Below, in pieces: positions 62,191-64,000 of a DNA stretch of 64,000 nucleotides. The stretch covers positions 1 through 64,000 of the forward strand of contig NZ_JBHSJJ010000002.1 of NCBI RefSeq assembly GCF_042652345.1, in the 5' to 3' direction. The stretch is from Negadavirga shengliensis. GTDB lineage: Bacteria; Bacteroidota; Bacteroidia; Cytophagales; Cyclobacteriaceae. Every line of letters starts with the position of its first letter. The stretch's first letter is position 1. The notes under the pieces were generated by a model that worked only from the letters and a program-made list of their open reading frames with translations, was not told the origin of the DNA and ran no database searches. A program made the position numbers and the translations under genes.

Positions 62191-63273
62191 TTAATGAAAA
62201 TCTATGGTTACTTCTTTATCTTGTATGGTAAAATCAAAGTCGACCGAATGGCTCAGTCCCTCAAGGATATTCTGGAGCGTCTCGTTTCTGAATTTACCAT
62301 ACAGTTTCAGTTTTTTGTTGGGATTACTTTTGACGAAAATCCTCACTCCAAACCAGTTTTCAAGGATTCTGACAGCTTCATCTACGGGAGTACCATCAAA
62401 TAAAATAGTCCCATCGGTCCATGCCAACACTTTTTCCATATCGAAATTCTCCTTGGTGATGGTTTGCAGGTCCTGATTGATGAAAGCAGATTCCCCCCTC
62501 TCCAGGGTTACCGCCGAATCCTGCTGGGAAATATCCTCCACAGTGACTTTGCCTGTGACCAGGGATACCTGAATATTTTTTCCAGGGAAAGCGTTGACAT
62601 TGAAGGATGTGCCCAAGGCCGTGGTTAAAAAGTTGTCTGTCTTGACTATGAATGGTTTGCTTTTGTCCTGGACCACTTCAAAAAAAGCCTCTCCTTTAAG
62701 CAGCACCGTCCTGCTGTCCCCCTCAAATTTCTTGATGTATCTCAACTCGCTTCCCGAGTTCAACCGGACACTTGAGCCATCGGGCAATTTGAAAGTGGAC
62801 TTGATTCCTTTCTCGGTTTGATGTACGGCGTAAATAGGCTCCTCTTCGCCCCCTGGCTCCAGTTGATCCACTTGGTGGAAAAACAGGTAGGCAAGACCCA
62901 AAAATACCAGCAGAATGGCCGCCACTCTCCATACAGGAGAGAATTTGCTTACTTTTAAAGCCGTTTTTCCTCCGGCTTCCCGGTTACCTGCAGTTAACTG
63001 AACGGGCCTGTCCGGGGATCGACTTTCCGGGATTTGGATATCCCCCTCAATCCGATCCCACAATTTCCTCCTATCCTGATCTGAAATTCTTCTTTTCTTT
63101 TTAGAAAGAAGGATCACAATGTTTCTGGCCATCTCCATTTGCTCCGCCTTATCCGGATATTCCTGCTGTATTTGTCGCCAGAATTTCTCAGATTCCATAT
63201 CCGGAGCCATTACCCATTTTCTAAAGTGGGTATCAAAAACAAAATCCTCTGTTTTATATTTAGATATATCCAT
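62191..63273 (-). CDS. FecR-type anti-sigma factor
   Basis: 360 residues. The cytoplasmic N-terminal part (1-112) would bind the sigma factor; one TM spans about 115-133 (WRVAAILLVFLGLAYLFF). The periplasmic FecR domain runs from about 150 (FKLPDGSSVRLNSGSELRY, LLKGEAFFEV, LGTSFNVNAF), and the C-terminal DUF4974-type/STN-like domain (about 285-358) contacts the transporter. It transmits the ligand signal from the SusC-like protein to the ECF sigma factor encoded upstream. Confidence 0.93.
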   Translation of the reverse strand: MDISKYKTEDFVFDTHFRKWVMAPDMESEKFWRQIQQEYPDKAEQMEMARNIVILLSKKKRRISDQDRRKLWDRIEGDIQIPESRSPDRPVQLTAGNREAGGKTALKVSKFSPVWRVAAILLVFLGLAYLFFHQVDQLEPGGEEEPIYAVHQTEKGIKSTFKLPDGSSVRLNSGSELRYIKKFEGDSRTVLLKGEAFFEVVQDKSKPFIVKTDNFLTTALGTSFNVNAFPGKNIQVSLVTGKVTVEDISQQDSAVTLERGESAFINQDLQTITKENFDMEKVLAWTDGTILFDGTPVDEAVRILENWFGVRIFVKSNPNKKLKLYGKFRNETLQNILEGLSHSVDFDFTIQDKEVTIDFH

Positions 63274-63475
63274 TTTTTCCGATTTCAGAGTTAAAAGAGA
63301 GAAATGGCCAAAAGTTATCCTCTGATTTTGGAAAAAAAATTAACTTTTACATTATTTTGAATGTATAGATAATATATTACTATTATTCCAACAAAAATTC
63401 TATTTTCTTAAATAATTGATAAAATGATGCGTGTGAAAGATACGCGAAAAGAAGGGCAGAAAGCCGGAATTTAAA

Positions 63476-64000
63476 TTATTGTAAGGAAGAGGCCAGCCAA
63501 AGCATCATGGCATGGGTCATCATGTTTTTCAGCTTGGAAATGGCTTTCCAAGACAATGTATACACAGACCTTAGATTAATCCCCATGACTTTGGACACCT
63601 CCTTATAGTCTTTGTTTTCATAAAACAAAAAATGAAGGACTTCTTTCTGTCTTACAGGTAAACTGTCCAAGGCTTCAAGAAGTCTTTTCTGTAATCCATC
63701 CTCATTTTCTTCCCATTCAAATCCCATTGAAAAATCTTCCATCAATCCCTGCGGGTAAATCATGTTTCTTTGTTTTTGGTGGAGCTTCTCCGCGGCGTAT
63801 ATTTTGTTTTTCAAACATTTATACAGATAAAACTTTACATTCCCGGTGTCTTTCAAGTTGTTTCTGTATTTCCACAGGTCCAAGAAAACTTCATGGATAT
63901 AATCCTGGATGAGGTCCGAATTGGATATAATCGACATACCATAGTTGAACAGGTCATCCACATAAAGGGAATACAATTTTTCCAGCCCCTCTTTGTTGCC
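63476..64000 (-). CDS. ECF sigma factor, 5' end outside window
   Basis: At least 175 residues; the frame is open to the window edge (GNKEGLEKLYSLYVDDLF), so the start lies beyond 64000. Region 2 (SDLIQDYIHEVFLDLWKYRNNL) and region 4 (LDSLPVRQKEVLHFLFYENKDYKEVSKVM, then NLRSVYTLSWKAISKL) are intact. It belongs to the FecI-like group paired with FecR and STN-containing transporters. It should switch on the downstream fecR/susC/susD genes. Confidence 0.9.
   Translation of the reverse strand, partial: GNKEGLEKLYSLYVDDLFNYGMSIISNSDLIQDYIHEVFLDLWKYRNNLKDTGNVKFYLYKCLKNKIYAAEKLHQKQRNMIYPQGLMEDFSMGFEWEENEDGLQKRLLEALDSLPVRQKEVLHFLFYENKDYKEVSKVMGINLRSVYTLSWKAISKLKNMMTHAMMLWLASSLQ

Overview
The window looks like a chromosomal segment of a Bacteroidota bacterium, most likely order Cytophagales and perhaps Cyclobacteriaceae. 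The grounds are SusC/SusD, FecR and ECF sigma genes, a GH97 glycosidase, a DUF4221-type lipoprotein, TAnnTTTG-type promoter sequence, and many approximately 800-residue double FtsX/MacB-like permeases. The taxon is an inference from gene content. No rRNA, tRNA, CRISPR array, transposase or phage gene was recognised.

The dominant theme is a dispersed family of large FtsX/MacB-like permeases without their own ATPase: nine intact copies and one broken copy, called here P1 (2852), P2 (5484), P3 (22407), P4 (24946), P5 (27438), P6 (38842), P7-psi (42033), P8 (44549), P9 (47024) and P10 (51898). No ABC ATPase or HlyD-type adaptor gene lies in the window. Seven transcription starts in and around this family share an architecture not explained by the genes. 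A 16-bp near-palindrome CGGACA-N4-TGTCCG is followed, with the first G of a TGG element 61-63 bp past its end in six cases and 75 bp in one, by a sigma-54-like element YTGGYAY-N5-TNG. The sites are called S1-S7. Five precede permeases (P1, P3, P7-psi, P8, P10). One precedes a serine hydrolase directly upstream of P6, and one precedes a retropepsin-like protease whose first codons resemble those of the permeases. The simplest reading is a regulon under one NtrC-family activator that is not encoded here.

Region by region: 1-2.4 kb holds a broken PIN/RHH toxin-antitoxin pair and an AAA/DUF4143 ATPase behind three direct repeats with an exact 33-bp period. 2.7-7.9 kb holds P1 and P2, whose 3' flanks are homologous. 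8-20 kb is an ordinary accessory stretch (RibD-like reductase, VOC proteins, serine hydrolase, RidA, pirin and its divergent HxlR regulator, a DUF2339/DUF3999 membrane pair, an NmrA-like protein) carrying several decayed genes. 20-30 kb has GH97 and the P3-P4-P5 run. 30-38 kb has an Nramp-like transporter lacking canonical metal ligands, an XPF-like ERCC4 nuclease, HicAB, a lone PIN toxin beside a palindromic repeat, and a four-gene reductase/cupin/VOC/hydrolase cluster divergent from a GlxA-type regulator. 38-54 kb has P6-P10 interspersed with VapBC, a small membrane pair, the protease, and an MBL gene followed by a dead cupin. 54-64 kb ends with an ECF sigma gene, a DUF4221-like lipoprotein, and a minus-strand ECF/FecR/SusC/SusD unit that runs off the window.

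Gene decay is unusually frequent: PIN toxin (frameshift in a C6 run), SelW/Rdx-like gene (two Trp-to-stop changes plus a frameshift), SDR (core deleted), nitroreductase (5' end lost), cupin (stop plus frameshift) and P7-psi (frameshift plus truncation at a palindromic repeat). Homopolymer-associated cases could also be sequencing errors.
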